DNA from: Rhynchopus euleeides
Taxonomy: Eukaryota; Euglenozoa; Diplonemea; Diplonemida; Diplonemidae
Reading direction: 5' to 3'
DNA: 64,000 bases
Assembly: GCA_963210315.1 (NCBI GenBank)
Contig: OY723240.1
Span: 2,170,001 to 2,234,000, forward strand
The position numbers were made by a program, and so were the translations under genes. Numbering within the stretch: position 1 is the first letter of the stretch; each line of letters starts with the position of its first letter. The notes under the pieces were generated by a model. That model had not been told where the DNA came from. It worked only from the letters and a program-made list of their open reading frames with translations, and did no database searches. Of this stretch, positions 12,192 through 22,761 are shown one piece after another.

Positions 12192-12251
12192 GGGGGGTCT
12201 GGGGGTCGGAGCCCCCCAGCCGCCGGAGGCCACGGTAGTGAACATCTGTTC
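12192..12251 (+). repeat. 60-bp GGGGTCTGGGG hairpin repeat, copy 1
   Basis: A conserved unit with a G-run/C-run hairpin (GGGG-xCGGAG-CCCC), then CCGCCGGAGGCCACGG and a tail ending GAACATCTGTTC. At least eight copies in this window in both orientations, with unrelated sequence beyond the ends. Confidence 0.85.
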
Positions 12252-12343
12252 ATTGTGGGCGTACAGATTCTGTGTGAGTTGGCTGCGTCCTCCTGAGGCT
12301 ACTGGAGCTGTTGGATTCCTGACCTGTGTGCACACGCTATACA

Positions 12344-12403
12344 GGGGGGTCTGGGGGGCGGAGCCCCCCAGCCGCCGGAGGCCACGGTAGTGAGCATCTG
12401 TTC
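12344..12403 (+). repeat. 60-bp GGGGTCTGGGG hairpin repeat, copy 2
   Basis: Nearly identical to copy 1 and separated from it by about 92 bp. It is preceded by GCACACGCTATACAG, which is also found (without one TA) next to the copy at 55281. Confidence 0.85.
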
Positions 12404-12423
12404 CTGCAAAACCATACTCTCTT

Positions 12424-12640
12424 CGACGTCGACCCAGTGAAAGTGGGTTGACGCTTGGTCGACGCTTGGTGAGCGTCGACCCAGTGGAACCGGGTCAACG
12501 CTAGGTTAGCGTCGACCCGGAATGGGTTGACGCTTGGTCCAGGCTTGAATGGCAACCCAGTTCCACTGGGTCGACGCTGGGTCGACGCTTTTTTATGGGG
12601 GGGGAAACCCAAAATCACTGGGTCGACGGTCGACGCTTAG
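12424..12640. repeat. Cluster of GCGTCGACCCAGTGG motifs in both orientations
   Basis: GCGTCGACCC and its complement GGGTTGACGC/GGGTCGACGC recur about ten times, often joined as near-palindromes around CCAGTGGAACCGGG. There are no coding signals. It may be a subterminal region of a DNA transposon or a small satellite. Confidence 0.6.
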
Positions 12641-12848
12641 CGACATGCCTGGTGTGTTTGGGTGTGTGGGTGGGGGGGGGGGGGATACGGGAAGTTAAGC
12701 TCCAATGCTGAGGGTGTGGGAGTGCCGCCTTGAAAACCTGCCCGGGCGGTCTGGGCGGTGCCAAGGGGGGGGTGGGTGGGTCGGGGGGGGTTTTTTTTTT
12801 GGAACAGTAGGAACTAGCGAACGTGCCGCTGCTGAGGAGCTTGCTCTG

Positions 12849-13110
12849 CACGGTGGACTCCCACACGTCAGGGTGCACCTTTTTGGGATATCGGAATATC
12901 GGGGGTCTGGCGAGGCCCGACCCCCGCTCGCGGGGGTAGGGACCCCCGCGAGTGGGGGTCTGGACCCCCGCGAGCGGGGGTCTTCTGGGCACCAAAAATA
13001 GCAGGGCAGACTCCCGCTAGCGGGGGTCCAGACCCCCACTCGCGGGGGTCCAGACTCCCGCTAGCGGGGGTCTCCCAGACCCCCGCTCCAGGGGGTGGGA
13101 GTCCACCGTG
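12849..13110. mobile_element. MITE-like element with CACGGTGGACTCC ends
   Basis: The terminal inverted repeats CACGGTGGACTCCCAC are at 12849 and, inverted, end at 13110. Inside are about seven palindromes of the type CCCCCGCTCGCGGGGG or CTCCCGCTAGCGGGGG spaced 20 to 40 bp apart. A relative lies at 21758-21938. No target-site duplication could be identified. Confidence 0.65.
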
Positions 13111-13150
13111 TGGTTTTGCTGCAGGGGGGCGGGGGGGGGGGGGGGGGTAG

Positions 13151-14296
13151 GGGGGGTCAAATGCCACCCTTTTACGTGGACAAACACGATTTTTCAAAAA
13201 ACCGGCGCAGAGGCCCCAAAGCCCCCGTAAACCCTCCAAACCCCCCCAGATCGGTCCGGAAACCCATCGAACCCCACTTTTCCACCATTCCGGGCACCTC
13301 AGGTGCCCGAATTGGGGTACCTAAATTTTGTGCCACCGTTTGGTACCGGACAGTGCCACTGTGTGGGAGGTTGGAAAAGAAAATGCCCCAACACACCACA
13401 TCTGAGGGTTGCAATGCATGTTGCTTGCCAACCACGTCATCCGGTGGGTGTCAGGCGCTATGTAGGTGGCATTAGCCAGGTCTTCGATGAGTTCTGGCTT
13501 GTATATGTACCTCCCTGCCACCATGCACCGGGAGGCTGCCTGTAGGTACGGAACAAGTCCAGATGGTCGTGTGATTCCTGTGCAGCAGTGCTCCACAACC
13601 GGGATGTGTTGACAACGACTGTTGCAACACGAGCTGTACATTCCGGGAACACACGAAGTGCGCTGTCGTGGTACCCATTGTGCCAGAATTGGTAGTTGCT
13701 GCGGTCTACTTTGCCTGGCCCAAGAGCACTGGTACTGAACGGTGCAATATGCGTGGCGAGGTGAATGCAACGGAAGGGCGCAAAGTCAATACAGCTCTCG
13801 GATGGCGGGTGGTGGTGCCACTAGTGTGTGACGTTCACTCGAGGATACAACGCATCACAATGAATCAGCAACCGTGGACCGAGTACAATACGCTCTCTGT
13901 GGCTGGTGTGGGGGACAAAGGCAGTGCCTGTGCCGCAGGCAGGGAGGTACATATACAAGCCAGAACACATCGAAGACCTGGCTCATGCCACCTACATAGC
14001 GCCTGACACCCACCGGATGACGTGGTTGGCAAGCAACATGCATTGCAACCCTCAGATGTGGTGTGTTGGGGCATTTTCTTTTCCAACCTCCCACACAGTG
14101 GCACTGTCCGGTACCAAACGGTGGCACAAAATTTAGGTACCCCAATTCGGGCACCTGAGGTGCCCGGAATGGTGGAAAAGTGGGGTTCGATGGGTTTCCG
14201 GACCGATCTGGGGGGGTTTGGAGGGTTTACGGGGGCTTTGGGGCCTCTGCGCCGGTTTTTTGAAAAATCGTGTTTGTCACCCCCATTTGACCCCCC
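13151..14296. mobile_element. Long-inverted-repeat (foldback) element
   Basis: Two nearly identical arms of about 365 bp (13151-13520 and 13937-14296) in inverted orientation, with outer ends GGGGGGTCAAATG. They enclose a unique core of about 415 bp (13521-13936). One frame on the minus strand across the left arm and core (13321-13770) is open for 149 codons without known domain motifs. It directly abuts the hAT element at 14297. It may be a MULE-like or foldback transposon. Confidence 0.75.
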
Positions 14297-16483
14297 CTAG
14301 GCATACAGTGCAAACGATAATTATTATCGCACATATACCAGATACGATAATTTTCGGAAAATTATCGCATACGATAATTTATTATCGCATACGATAATCC
14401 ATTATCGTATGATGCGATAATCCCATTATCGTATACGAACGGATACGATAATTATTATCGTATATTATCGCATACGATAATCCCATTATCGTATGTTATC
14501 GCATACGATAATAATTATCGTATCCGGTCGTATACGATAATGGGATTATCGTATGCGATACTTACTGGGTTGCACTATTCTTGAACACCACTGCCCTCGT
14601 CAGATTCCTTCACATACTCGTCCGTCATCAGGATTCATCGCCCCCCCCCCCCCCAGTCCCTTCAACACCCTCGATGTCATCAGACATCGAGACAGAATTC
14701 GTCATCCCCCCCCCCCACCCGCCCACCGAACAGCACAGGAACCACATCACGGACAGACGACCTGGCACGCCGCCCCCCCCCCCCCCCATCCCCCCTTCTA
14801 AATGATATCCATCTCAGTCTCGGATTCGTCCTCCTCAGAGGAATCATCAGAGACATAGTCCCTTTCGAGGGCTTCTGCGAACCGGTTGCTCTTGTCGAAG
14901 TAGCCGAGGAGGTCGCCGTTCCGCTGCAAGAACAGACGATCCGCGTAGGTCTTCGTCGAGATGTTCGACCCCCGCTTGGACTTGCGGGACTCTGCCGTCG
15001 AAAACACACTGTCGACCTGTGTGACCGACACAGGCGTGCGGAGCCAAGCCACCACATGTGGCGCCAGGATGGGGAACAGCTTCCTCCCCTTCTCCAGCCA
15101 GAACGCAATCGGGGTGTCGGTCTGCAGGGATTCGGCAGGGGCATTGAGGTACTGTGTGAACTCCGCCCAGCACTCGTCGTCAGCAAGGGCATGGAAATCC
15201 ACGGCCCACACCAGCTGGTTTGTGATGTCGGGGAAGTCGTCGAAGTCAGCCATCAGCACGGTTTCCGGGTCGAAGATGAGCGCCATCTCGAACCTCGCCT
15301 TCGACGGCCAAGACTCCCAGGCATCCTTCAGCAAGGTGCGGATAGGAGCAGGATAACTGGTGTTCGTCACCACCTTCTGGTACTCCTCCGTGATAGTCCG
15401 CACTTTGATGTGCCCCGGACGGGCTTCCGGGTTCTGCACCCATCGCACGAGCCACAGCACCGGCTCCACCATCTCAGCCACAGCCACCGTCTCGCTGACG
15501 TGCTCTTCCCATGTTCCCTTCTGGATGTGCTCAGAGAGCTGCCTGAGAGTGAGTGGCTTCTTCTTCCTCGCCATCTCCACGCTGACGAACTGCAGCAGCA
15601 TCGCACACCGGGTCTGCAGGTGGACTGTCAGGTCGAACATCGCTGCCCATCGAGTGTCCGAAGTAGAGGCGGGTTGCTGAGGGCTGGACACCTCCACATT
15701 GGCGGCGTGGGTGTCGTCTGTTTCCGCCACAAAGGCGGCAGCCCGCTCCAGCACCACCGCATCGGTATCTGTGACGTTCACGGATGGGAGAAGCTTGCGG
15801 AGCGCACGCACCGCTCCGCGGTCGAGAGCGGTGCGCACACGCAAATGAGTGTCACGGATGTTCGTTGCAGCATCATGCATCCTCTCCGCCCCCTGTGCCT
15901 GAAACTTCTTCCAACGGTGCCGGCGCGACTTGCACCCGAAGAACTGCGACACCAGCGTGCAGAAGGCATACGCCCGGGGGTATGACTGGCGCACTGCTCG
16001 CTTCAACGCTGCGTTGAGGTGGTGGCCCAGTCACAACATAGCGATAGACACACGGGTCGAGAGCGCACACGCAAATGAGTGTCACGGATGTGCGTGGCAG
16101 TATCCTGTAACCTCTCCGCCCCCCTGTGCCTGAAACTTCTTCCAACGGTGCCAGCTTCATTGACAGGATGCCCCAGACAGACATAGTGCTGCGCATGTCA
16201 TGGCACTATGTGTGTTGTGTCTGCCACCCATTTGTGAGGGACATTCTACACTTCTGAGTGAAGCCCCCCGTCACCAATAATTCAAAGAAGCAAAAATGGC
16301 AGCTTCCGGCTCCACTTTTACCACTTTTTCAATGTGTTCTGGGCTGATTTCTGGTTTTCCGAAAATCTCAAAAAAATTATCGCACCATTATCGTATATTA
16401 TCGTATACGATAATATACGATAATGGGAGTACGATAATAATTATCGTATGCGATAATAATTATCGTTTGCACTGTATGCCTAG
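14297..16483. mobile_element. hAT-type DNA transposon with CGATAAT subterminal repeats
   Basis: Inverted ends CCTAGGCATACAGTGC followed by CAAACGATAATTATTATCG occur at 14297 and (inverted) 16483. Dense CGATAAT/ATTATCG repeats fill about 260 bp at the left end and 100 bp at the right end. The interior carries a hAT transposase fragment on the minus strand. A 92-bp internal duplication (15834-15925 and 16067-16158) disrupts the 5' part of that gene. No clean 8-bp target duplication is seen outside the ends. Confidence 0.75.
14798..16006 (-). CDS. hAT transposase, C-terminal part (truncated)
   Basis: About 402 codons on the minus strand without an ATG at the frame start, so the N-terminal part (BED finger and catalytic start) is missing or in another exon. 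Near the end it carries the hAT dimerisation pattern: IAFWLEKGRKLFPILAPHVV, then LRTPVSVTQVDSVFSTAE, the counterpart of the usual W...FPxLxxxAxxxLxxPxSxxxxERxFS. The C-terminus is acidic. In a functional element this protein would cut and join transposon ends. Here the N-terminal truncation and the 92-bp duplication upstream suggest it is inactive. Confidence 0.75.
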   Translation of the reverse strand: MKRAVRQSYPRAYAFCTLVSQFFGCKSRRHRWKKFQAQGAERMHDAATNIRDTHLRVRTALDRGAVRALRKLLPSVNVTDTDAVVLERAAAFVAETDDTHAANVEVSSPQQPASTSDTRWAAMFDLTVHLQTRCAMLLQFVSVEMARKKKPLTLRQLSEHIQKGTWEEHVSETVAVAEMVEPVLWLVRWVQNPEARPGHIKVRTITEEYQKVVTNTSYPAPIRTLLKDAWESWPSKARFEMALIFDPETVLMADFDDFPDITNQLVWAVDFHALADDECWAEFTQYLNAPAESLQTDTPIAFWLEKGRKLFPILAPHVVAWLRTPVSVTQVDSVFSTAESRKSKRGSNISTKTYADRLFLQRNGDLLGYFDKSNRFAEALERDYVSDDSSEEDESETEMDII

Positions 16484-17523
16484 GGGGGGGGGGGTGGACA
16501 GCTTCCGGCACTACACTCTCTTCTCTCTCTCTCTCTCTCCCTCGAGATTGACTCGGGTTCTACGAATAGGTTACGATACGGTTATTCCTTACCCCCCCCC
16601 CCCCCATCCCCAACCGCCATTTCCCCCCCCCCCCCGCGCGCATATCGATCTTCGCGCCGAAGGTGCCCATCTCAGTTCAGTTCTGGAAACCCGGCACAAC
16701 CTGCGCACACCGCCTGCCGCCCTTATCCTCATCGTTTGCGAGGAGGGGTATATTGTTTTTGAAAGTGTGCGGGTGACGCGATTCATACAAATTCATTTCG
16801 TCGGTGGGTGGATGGAGGGAGTGCGGGGCAGGGGGAGGGGGGGGGGGGTGGAGGGGGTGCGAAAAATGTCACTCGCTGTGCCGATCTGCCGCACCACCTT
16901 GGGGCCATGCCCGTTGTACACTGTTCGAGCGAAGCGCCCCCTTCCCGCCCCTTCGTGCAAGGGAGACGGAGAGCGGCAGCGAACCTGGTTTTGCAGATGG
17001 TTGTTGCGTGATGCCCTGTCTCCGTGTGTCGCCCCCCCCCCCCCCCCCTGGTACCGCCTGCATGATCAGTGCACCGTATGTGTGATTGTCGTGACGCACA
17101 ACACAAGTTAAATTGGGTTCTCCCAACAACGCCTCGCCGTTGCATCTAAGAGTATGTGTGTACAGGGGGATCACATCAACATCAGTGGGGCTCGGTGTGC
17201 TCTACGCCACTACTGGGGGGGGGGGGGGGGGAGGCAATGCTTGAGGCAGCCATCCGGTTAAATAGTGCCCATTTCCAGGTTTTGGCCAATTCTAAATAGT
17301 ACAAATTTACCCACTTTTTTGGTCCAGGAGTTCCTTCACTCACACCGTTTTTTTGCCGCGGTTTCCCGTCTTCCCAGCTTCCGACGGTTGTTTGCGACCC
17401 CCCCCCCCGCCCTCCTCCCACACCATGAATCTAGAAACAATCAAAAAGCCTGAACGGTCTTCATACCCAACACCTCCCCGGCACCACGACTCTAGTTCTA
17501 GTCGTGCAGCACCGATCACCAGG
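16484..17523. other. Intergenic, poly-C/poly-G rich
   Basis: No gene recognised. Several homopolymer C or G tracts of 10 or more bases and CT runs, with no clear transposon ends. Confidence 0.5.
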
Positions 17524-17582
17524 AGAACACGCAGGCTGTGCAGACTCAGGCTGCGCCTGAGTCTGCACAGCCTGCGTGTTCT
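17524..17582. repeat. Perfect 28-bp inverted repeat with 3-nt loop
   Basis: Arms 17524-17551 and 17555-17582 are exact reverse complements (AGAACACGCAGGCTGTG at the outer side), with loop TGC. It lies just beyond the 3' end of the broken USP-like gene. Confidence 0.9.
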
Positions 17583-17589
17583 TCTCGGC

Positions 17590-18285
17590 ACAATCAAAAT
17601 TGCTGTCGTAGTCGGTGTCGTTGCCAACACCGAGTGGCCTCTCGTCATTTTCCCGAACGTACATTGCAAAGTGCACTTTCTGTGAGGGTCTTGCAGACGG
17701 GTTGTTGGCGGTGGTGCGCGCATCTTCCGTCCCTGTCACGACCCACTTCAGCACGCGACTGCCATGGAACCGAGCGGCTTGCGTCTCGTACTTTGCGGAC
17801 TGCTGATCGGGCCCCTTCGCAGCACTAGACGAGGCTGTGAGCCGGTACGTCACCGTGGTCGGCTCCGCGCTCGCGATCTCCCCGGGGACCACCTCCAACA
17901 GCTCAAGCTCGTTGGGGATGCTGCTTGCCGTCTTGACCTTCTTCCCGGCACTATCGAAGCGATCGACAACCCCGAAGAGAACTTCTGCGAAGCGGCAAGC
18001 AGCGAGCTTTGAAGTGGCCTCCCCGCCGCAGGTGTTGCACTGCACCTTTTTTGGTCGTGGTGAGATCCGCGAGGTCCTTCAGCCCATCCAGCGCAAATGT
18101 CTCGTCCTGTTTTGCTTCCCACGTCCTGCCGCAGGTGTCACAGTCTACCACCACGCCCGACCGTGTCGTCTCACCAGCTGCCCGAGGGTGGATGGGTAGC
18201 GACGAGCAAGCTGCTGGATACAGTCCAGAGGGCGAAGCACACGAGCCAGCCCTAGCCAGGAAGGGGCATCCATGGGAGTGGCAAT
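17590..18285 (-). pseudogene. Ubiquitin-specific-protease (USP)-like fragment, frameshifted
   Basis: On the minus strand two frames join into a USP-like C-terminal half: a zinc-ribbon pair CDTCG and CNTCGG, a core RFAEVLFGVVDRFDSAGKK resembling the usual LPxVLxxHLKRF, then VTYRL and VHFAMYVREN in place of the catalytic-His box GHYxAYVR. Frames change at an A-run near 18045-18055 and again near 18150, and the Cys box expected upstream is absent. This suggests a decayed or transposon-captured gene. An unannotated micro-intron or a sequencing error at the homopolymer is possible for the first shift. Confidence 0.6.
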
Positions 18286-21120
18286 ATGAAGGCAAAGGCA
18301 ACTATTCCTGTAATATTCCCATTCTGGGGTGGTGGGGAAGGGGTCGTCCCCCCTCTCTCCCTCTGGGGTTTTTCCCTTCAAAAACCGCATTCTCGCATTG
18401 TTTGAGTGCATCCGTACCTCATACTTTTTCTCTCGCCAAAAATGGTGAAAAAAAACCCCCATTACTCCTTGGACCACTGAAGGAAAAAAGTGGGTAAATT
18501 TATTTTTTCGCCTCTTGATAACTTTTGAGTAAATTGTTTCGGGATCCTGGATCCCTCAATAGTCAATAGTATTTAGCCTACCGGCTGGCTTGAGGGGCCC
18601 TTTATTATTCGTGTTGTTCCTCCTGAGGTGCTCTGCAGCACAAAATTGTGGGCTGGTGCATATGTTCAACGGCAGCAGTTGTAGGCGGCATTGTGCGCGA
18701 GTGATTTCAGGGAGAGGAGTTGATGCAGTGATGCAGATATGCAGAGATCCGACGATTTTCTCTGAGGAAAGAAACCCATCGCCCACCCCCCGCCCTCTAA
18801 ATATCGGCCCGCCAAAACCCCCATTTCCCAAACTCCTCAAGTATTTGACCACCTCTAGTATTCGACCCCCCCTCCCCCCAGTAAAAATGATTCACGCGCG
18901 CGCGTGTGTGTGTGTGTGTGAGGTTCTTCCTTGGTGTGAGGTTCTTCCTTGGTGTGAGGTTTCTTCCGCGGGGGTATTCACACCCCAATCATACGAGTTA
19001 CAGGGTGAGGCGAGAGAACCGTTATTTGTATGGCGCTCAGCAAACAAAGGTTTGGTCCGGATCCGTTTCATACAGTTGCTGGGCAGTGTATACCACAAAT
19101 CGAAGGGGCGGTGCCAAGGGCCCGCCTTCCTTTGCTCTGAAGTGCAGCAAAGTGGGCCAATTGCAGGGGAAATCAATCAGATTTCTGTTATTGTTGGTGC
19201 CTGAAACATCGCTTTTAAACTTCTCACAGAAGGGGCCTCAGGCACGCCATTTGTTGGCCCGCATCCTATCTTTCCATTTCACGGGGTGCCTTCCGCTCTC
19301 TGGAGCAGTCCTGTGAGCTGGGTTTTCACAAAACAGGAGGCAAGGCTGACACAGATTCGGCACAGAGTGTAAAGGGATAAGTCACGCGTGAAGTGTATGC
19401 GAATGAGCAAGAGAGAGACACGCAGAGGCGGGGAAAAAACGGGCCGCGTTATTTATTTTGGGTGTTCTCGCGATCGACGAACCCCCGCTGGTTCTTCTCC
19501 CCGCTCCTTTCTGATTTGCAGACGCAAAGGTTTTGCCCAAACAAGCTTGCTTGTCACAGCGAAAGAGCCATTGGGAGCGTACCGACGCGCAGTGTGTTTT
19601 GAGAGAGCAGCACAAAACCATTTATTCACAGCAACGCCCTTCACAGGGGCCGCAACACACTGCCGCTCGTGCGCACAAACAGAACCTCAGACTATTTTTT
19701 AAGCACATGCATGATGCGTAAAAGTGTAGGAGTGATTCCGACGACCTGCTTCTTTTCTGTGTGTCTTGCTATTTCGTGTTTACATGTGCTCCACAGCCAC
19801 ATCAAAGCAGCAGGCTAGGGTGGTGGAAGCGTCAACGCATCATTAAGGAAGAAGGAAGCACGGTCGCTACGCTTTTTTTACTTGCAACAGGGGCTCCTTG
19901 TCAGTGTCAAAAAGATAGTGGGTGCCTTCACTCTGTGCCAGTGTGTGTCAAACTGTGGCACGTTGCAGCCAGTTTTGTGGGGCGGTTTCACCCTTCCTCA
20001 CCTCCCTGCATATCTGAGCGAAGGCCCCCAGTAGGCAGCGCTTTTGGGCAGCAAAATACAATCTCCTCATCAGGCTGCGGGGCGTGCTTTTTGTTTTGTA
20101 GCCTCATGCAATGAAGGAGGAAATGGAACACGGAGAAAGCAGGTCATTCGAGTTTACGGCACGCGTAGTGCCGTAATTGCAGAGCCACATCTCACCTCAT
20201 CACAGGTCGAGGTGTGTGCGTTTCACCACAACCTCTCCCCTCCCCATTCCCCCGTGTTGAGTGACATGTGTCGATAGTGTTCCATTTTGCCCCGGGTTTG
20301 GCGCACAAAACAACAGCCTTATCTTTTGTGGAACCCAGCAACATCAGCAGCAGCTAAGGTGGGATACGCCAAGCCCCACCCCGCCTGGCGCTGCCGAGGC
20401 TCGGCTACCCTTTGGATGCCTCTCTTGACCCCCCCCCCCTTTGTGCCTGACGGGGGGGGGCCTCTTTTAACGAACAAGCTAACATGCAAATGGAATGACT
20501 GAAGACATCACTGCGGTCACATAGGCTACATGAACCTGACTACAATGATGACACCAGTTACGCACATTTCCACAGATGAGTGCCTTGACGTTTGATCATG
20601 AGAACCAAAGAACGTTTTTGCATACCATCACAGCCTAATTGCCCACACAGTACAACAACACAACACAGGCCGGAAAAAACACTGGATTTCAGACACAACC
20701 TGCATAACGAGTGAAGGGTGATCATTCTTGTGCTCCCTTCAAATTCGATTTCACTACCCCCCCCCCCCTTTGTGCCTGACGGGGGGGGCACGGGGTCAGG
20801 GTGTGCGTGTGTGTGGGAGGGGGGTGGGGTTGGCGCGAGTGCCGCCAGCCCCCGCAGGGCGCGGCCCGGTGAATAGTACAGTTCTGGGTGTCTGTTCAGT
20901 TCGTGCGGAATCCCCTCGGTGCCGCAACAGACACCCCTCTCCCCATCCCCCCTCCCCCCCCCCCCCCCTCTTGTGCACAATACCGAGTCGTTGCGAAGAG
21001 AGCGTGGTATTTTTGTTAGCTTTGCGGCGAGTTTTTTTTTGTTAGTTCGGCGTAGCCAGGGTATAAGATAGACTTTTTTTCTGGCGCCGTTTTCCGGTTT
21101 TTCTGGTTTTAAAAATTTTT

Positions 21121-21143
21121 CGCGCGCGCCTTCGGCGCGCGCG
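21121..21143. repeat. CG hairpin with TTC loop
   Basis: Ten-base arms CGCGCGCGCC/GGCGCGCGCG around TTC, directly after a T-run. A GGGGTCTGGGG repeat follows at 21287. Confidence 0.65.
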
Positions 21144-21286
21144 ACCCGCGCAAACCCTCCCAGAATCTGAGAGGGCCCGGTGCCTGCGCGCGTCCTGTCG
21201 TACTGAGGCTGCTTGGTGGGGCAGGCGCAGCAGCTGCTTTGAAAGTTTGGACTCTCGGCCAAAAAACCGGTCTGGTGCAATTTTCA

Positions 21287-21346
21287 GGGGGGTCTGGGGG
21301 GCGGAGCCCCCCAGCCGCCGGAGGCCACGGTAGTGAACATCTGTTC
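21287..21346 (+). repeat. 60-bp GGGGTCTGGGG hairpin repeat, copy 3
   Basis: Matches copies 1 and 2, ends GAACATCTGTTC, and lies 143 bp after the CG hairpin. Confidence 0.85.
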
Positions 21347-21757
21347 CCTACAGTCTGGATTCGCTTGTAAGTAGGAAGGCTTCGCTGTATCGCAGCCCGG
21401 CCAGCAGGAGATCACTGGTCCTTAACCTTCAGGGTGGAGGAGGGCGGGGGAGCGACCACTCGTGACAGGTGTGCGTTGTGGGTGGAGTGGGTGCACGACA
21501 GACCTTGTCATGGCCAAAGGGTCCACGAGATCTCTGCACACATTCCGTTATCGAGGAGATGGGCACCTAGCTGTGACGACAGGCAACAAACAAATCTCAT
21601 CTGTTAGTTGCCCCCAATAGGCTTGGCGACCTTCAAGACTGCTTGAAAGACGTTCGTGTTCTCGTCTCAGCCCTCCAGACAAGCAGATCTGTCTCGAGTT
21701 GGTGGGCTGTCGCCATGTATTCGATGGCACCGAGTGACGCTGCACAGAGGCAGACGA

Positions 21758-21938
21758 CACGGTGAACTCCAGCGGAGGTTACCCTACCTCCGCTGGAGTA
21801 CACCGTGTGTCTCCTATGAGTCTCAACTAGCGGGAGTCTGAGCGTAAATTAGCTGGAAAATAGACTCCCGTCTCCAGTACAGACTGCAGTCTTAGACTCC
21901 CTCTTAGACACTCGCTAGGGTGGCTGGAGTCCACCATG
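21758..21938. mobile_element. MITE-like element with CACGGTGxACTCC ends
   Basis: Ends CACGGTGAACTCCAGC and, inverted, CATGGTGGACTCCAGC. The interior carries a CTCCAGCGGAGGT palindrome and scattered GACTCC/GGGAGTC motifs. Same family as 12849-13110 but more diverged. Confidence 0.6.
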
Positions 21939-22761
21939 TGTGCACCTTCAAACAGAAGAGACCTGCATGACGAGGGCATCACCACCCACCGGGCCACCCG
22001 CTAGGTCCATTTTTTCTTCTCCGCTTCTCTGCCTTCTTTGGACTATTTGAGCTCTGTGCGGATCACGATGGGGTCACTTTCTATTTTTTTATGGCGTTTT
22101 TTCTGACTGTTTTACTGTCCCAAAGTCACAAAAAAACCGCCAAAAATGAGATCGACCTTTTTTTTTTTCCAGAAAACCGGGAACCGGGAAACCCTGGTTT
22201 TGAAAACCGGAAAACCAGACCTATCTTATCCCCTGGCGTAGCCAACTGGGGAAACTTTCTGTGTCTTTAGCTGGATCGTGCGTCCCCACTCACACCACTT
22301 CATCAGACCGGGGGAGTGGTGTACACAAAGAGTGGGGTCTGCGTTCCAACAAAACAACTTTCGGCAGTAATTGGTTTGTTGTCTCGTTTTGCTGTCACTT
22401 TACGATCCAGCGGGGGCACAGATAGTTTACCACCGACAGTGCACTGCGCACGCAGGGGTTGCGGGGGTGGCGGGAGTTCCCCACAGAGAACCCTTTCTGA
22501 GCAGTTGCTCACAGCCGCAACCCCCTCGGGGAGAGGGTGGCCCCATTCCGGGGGTCTTTTCTGGCGCACCGAGTCTCTCCACTTTTCCAGCCCTCGTTGC
22601 CCATCGTTTTCTCGCCCAAAGCGCCAGCTGCACGATCCAGGTCGCAGTACAGCCGCCCCCCCCATCTGCTGACTGTGTCTTTCTCTCTTTGTCGACTTCG
22701 CCACCCCTCCTCCCATCTGCCGGAGGCACGCCACCTGCAGGGCAGCAGCACAGGCTTGGTG

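Larger units (their letters stand above)
18302..22761. other. Repeat-rich intergenic region
   Basis: No convincing gene. It contains a GT run with threefold GTGAGGTTCTTCCTTGG near 18918-18965, the dispersed repeat 19870-20320, a local duplication of a CCCCTTTGTGCCTGACGGGG segment (20425-20465 and 20757-20793), the SINE-like unit at 21121-21346, a MITE at 21758-21938, and a GTGCGGATC..GGGGTCA core near 22055 shared with 30780, 30955 and 42369. Confidence 0.55.

Noticed and set aside
12192-12403. CRISPR-like array of two 60-bp repeats
   Set aside because: Only two copies are adjacent, the others are scattered in both orientations, there are no cas genes, and the genome is eukaryotic.
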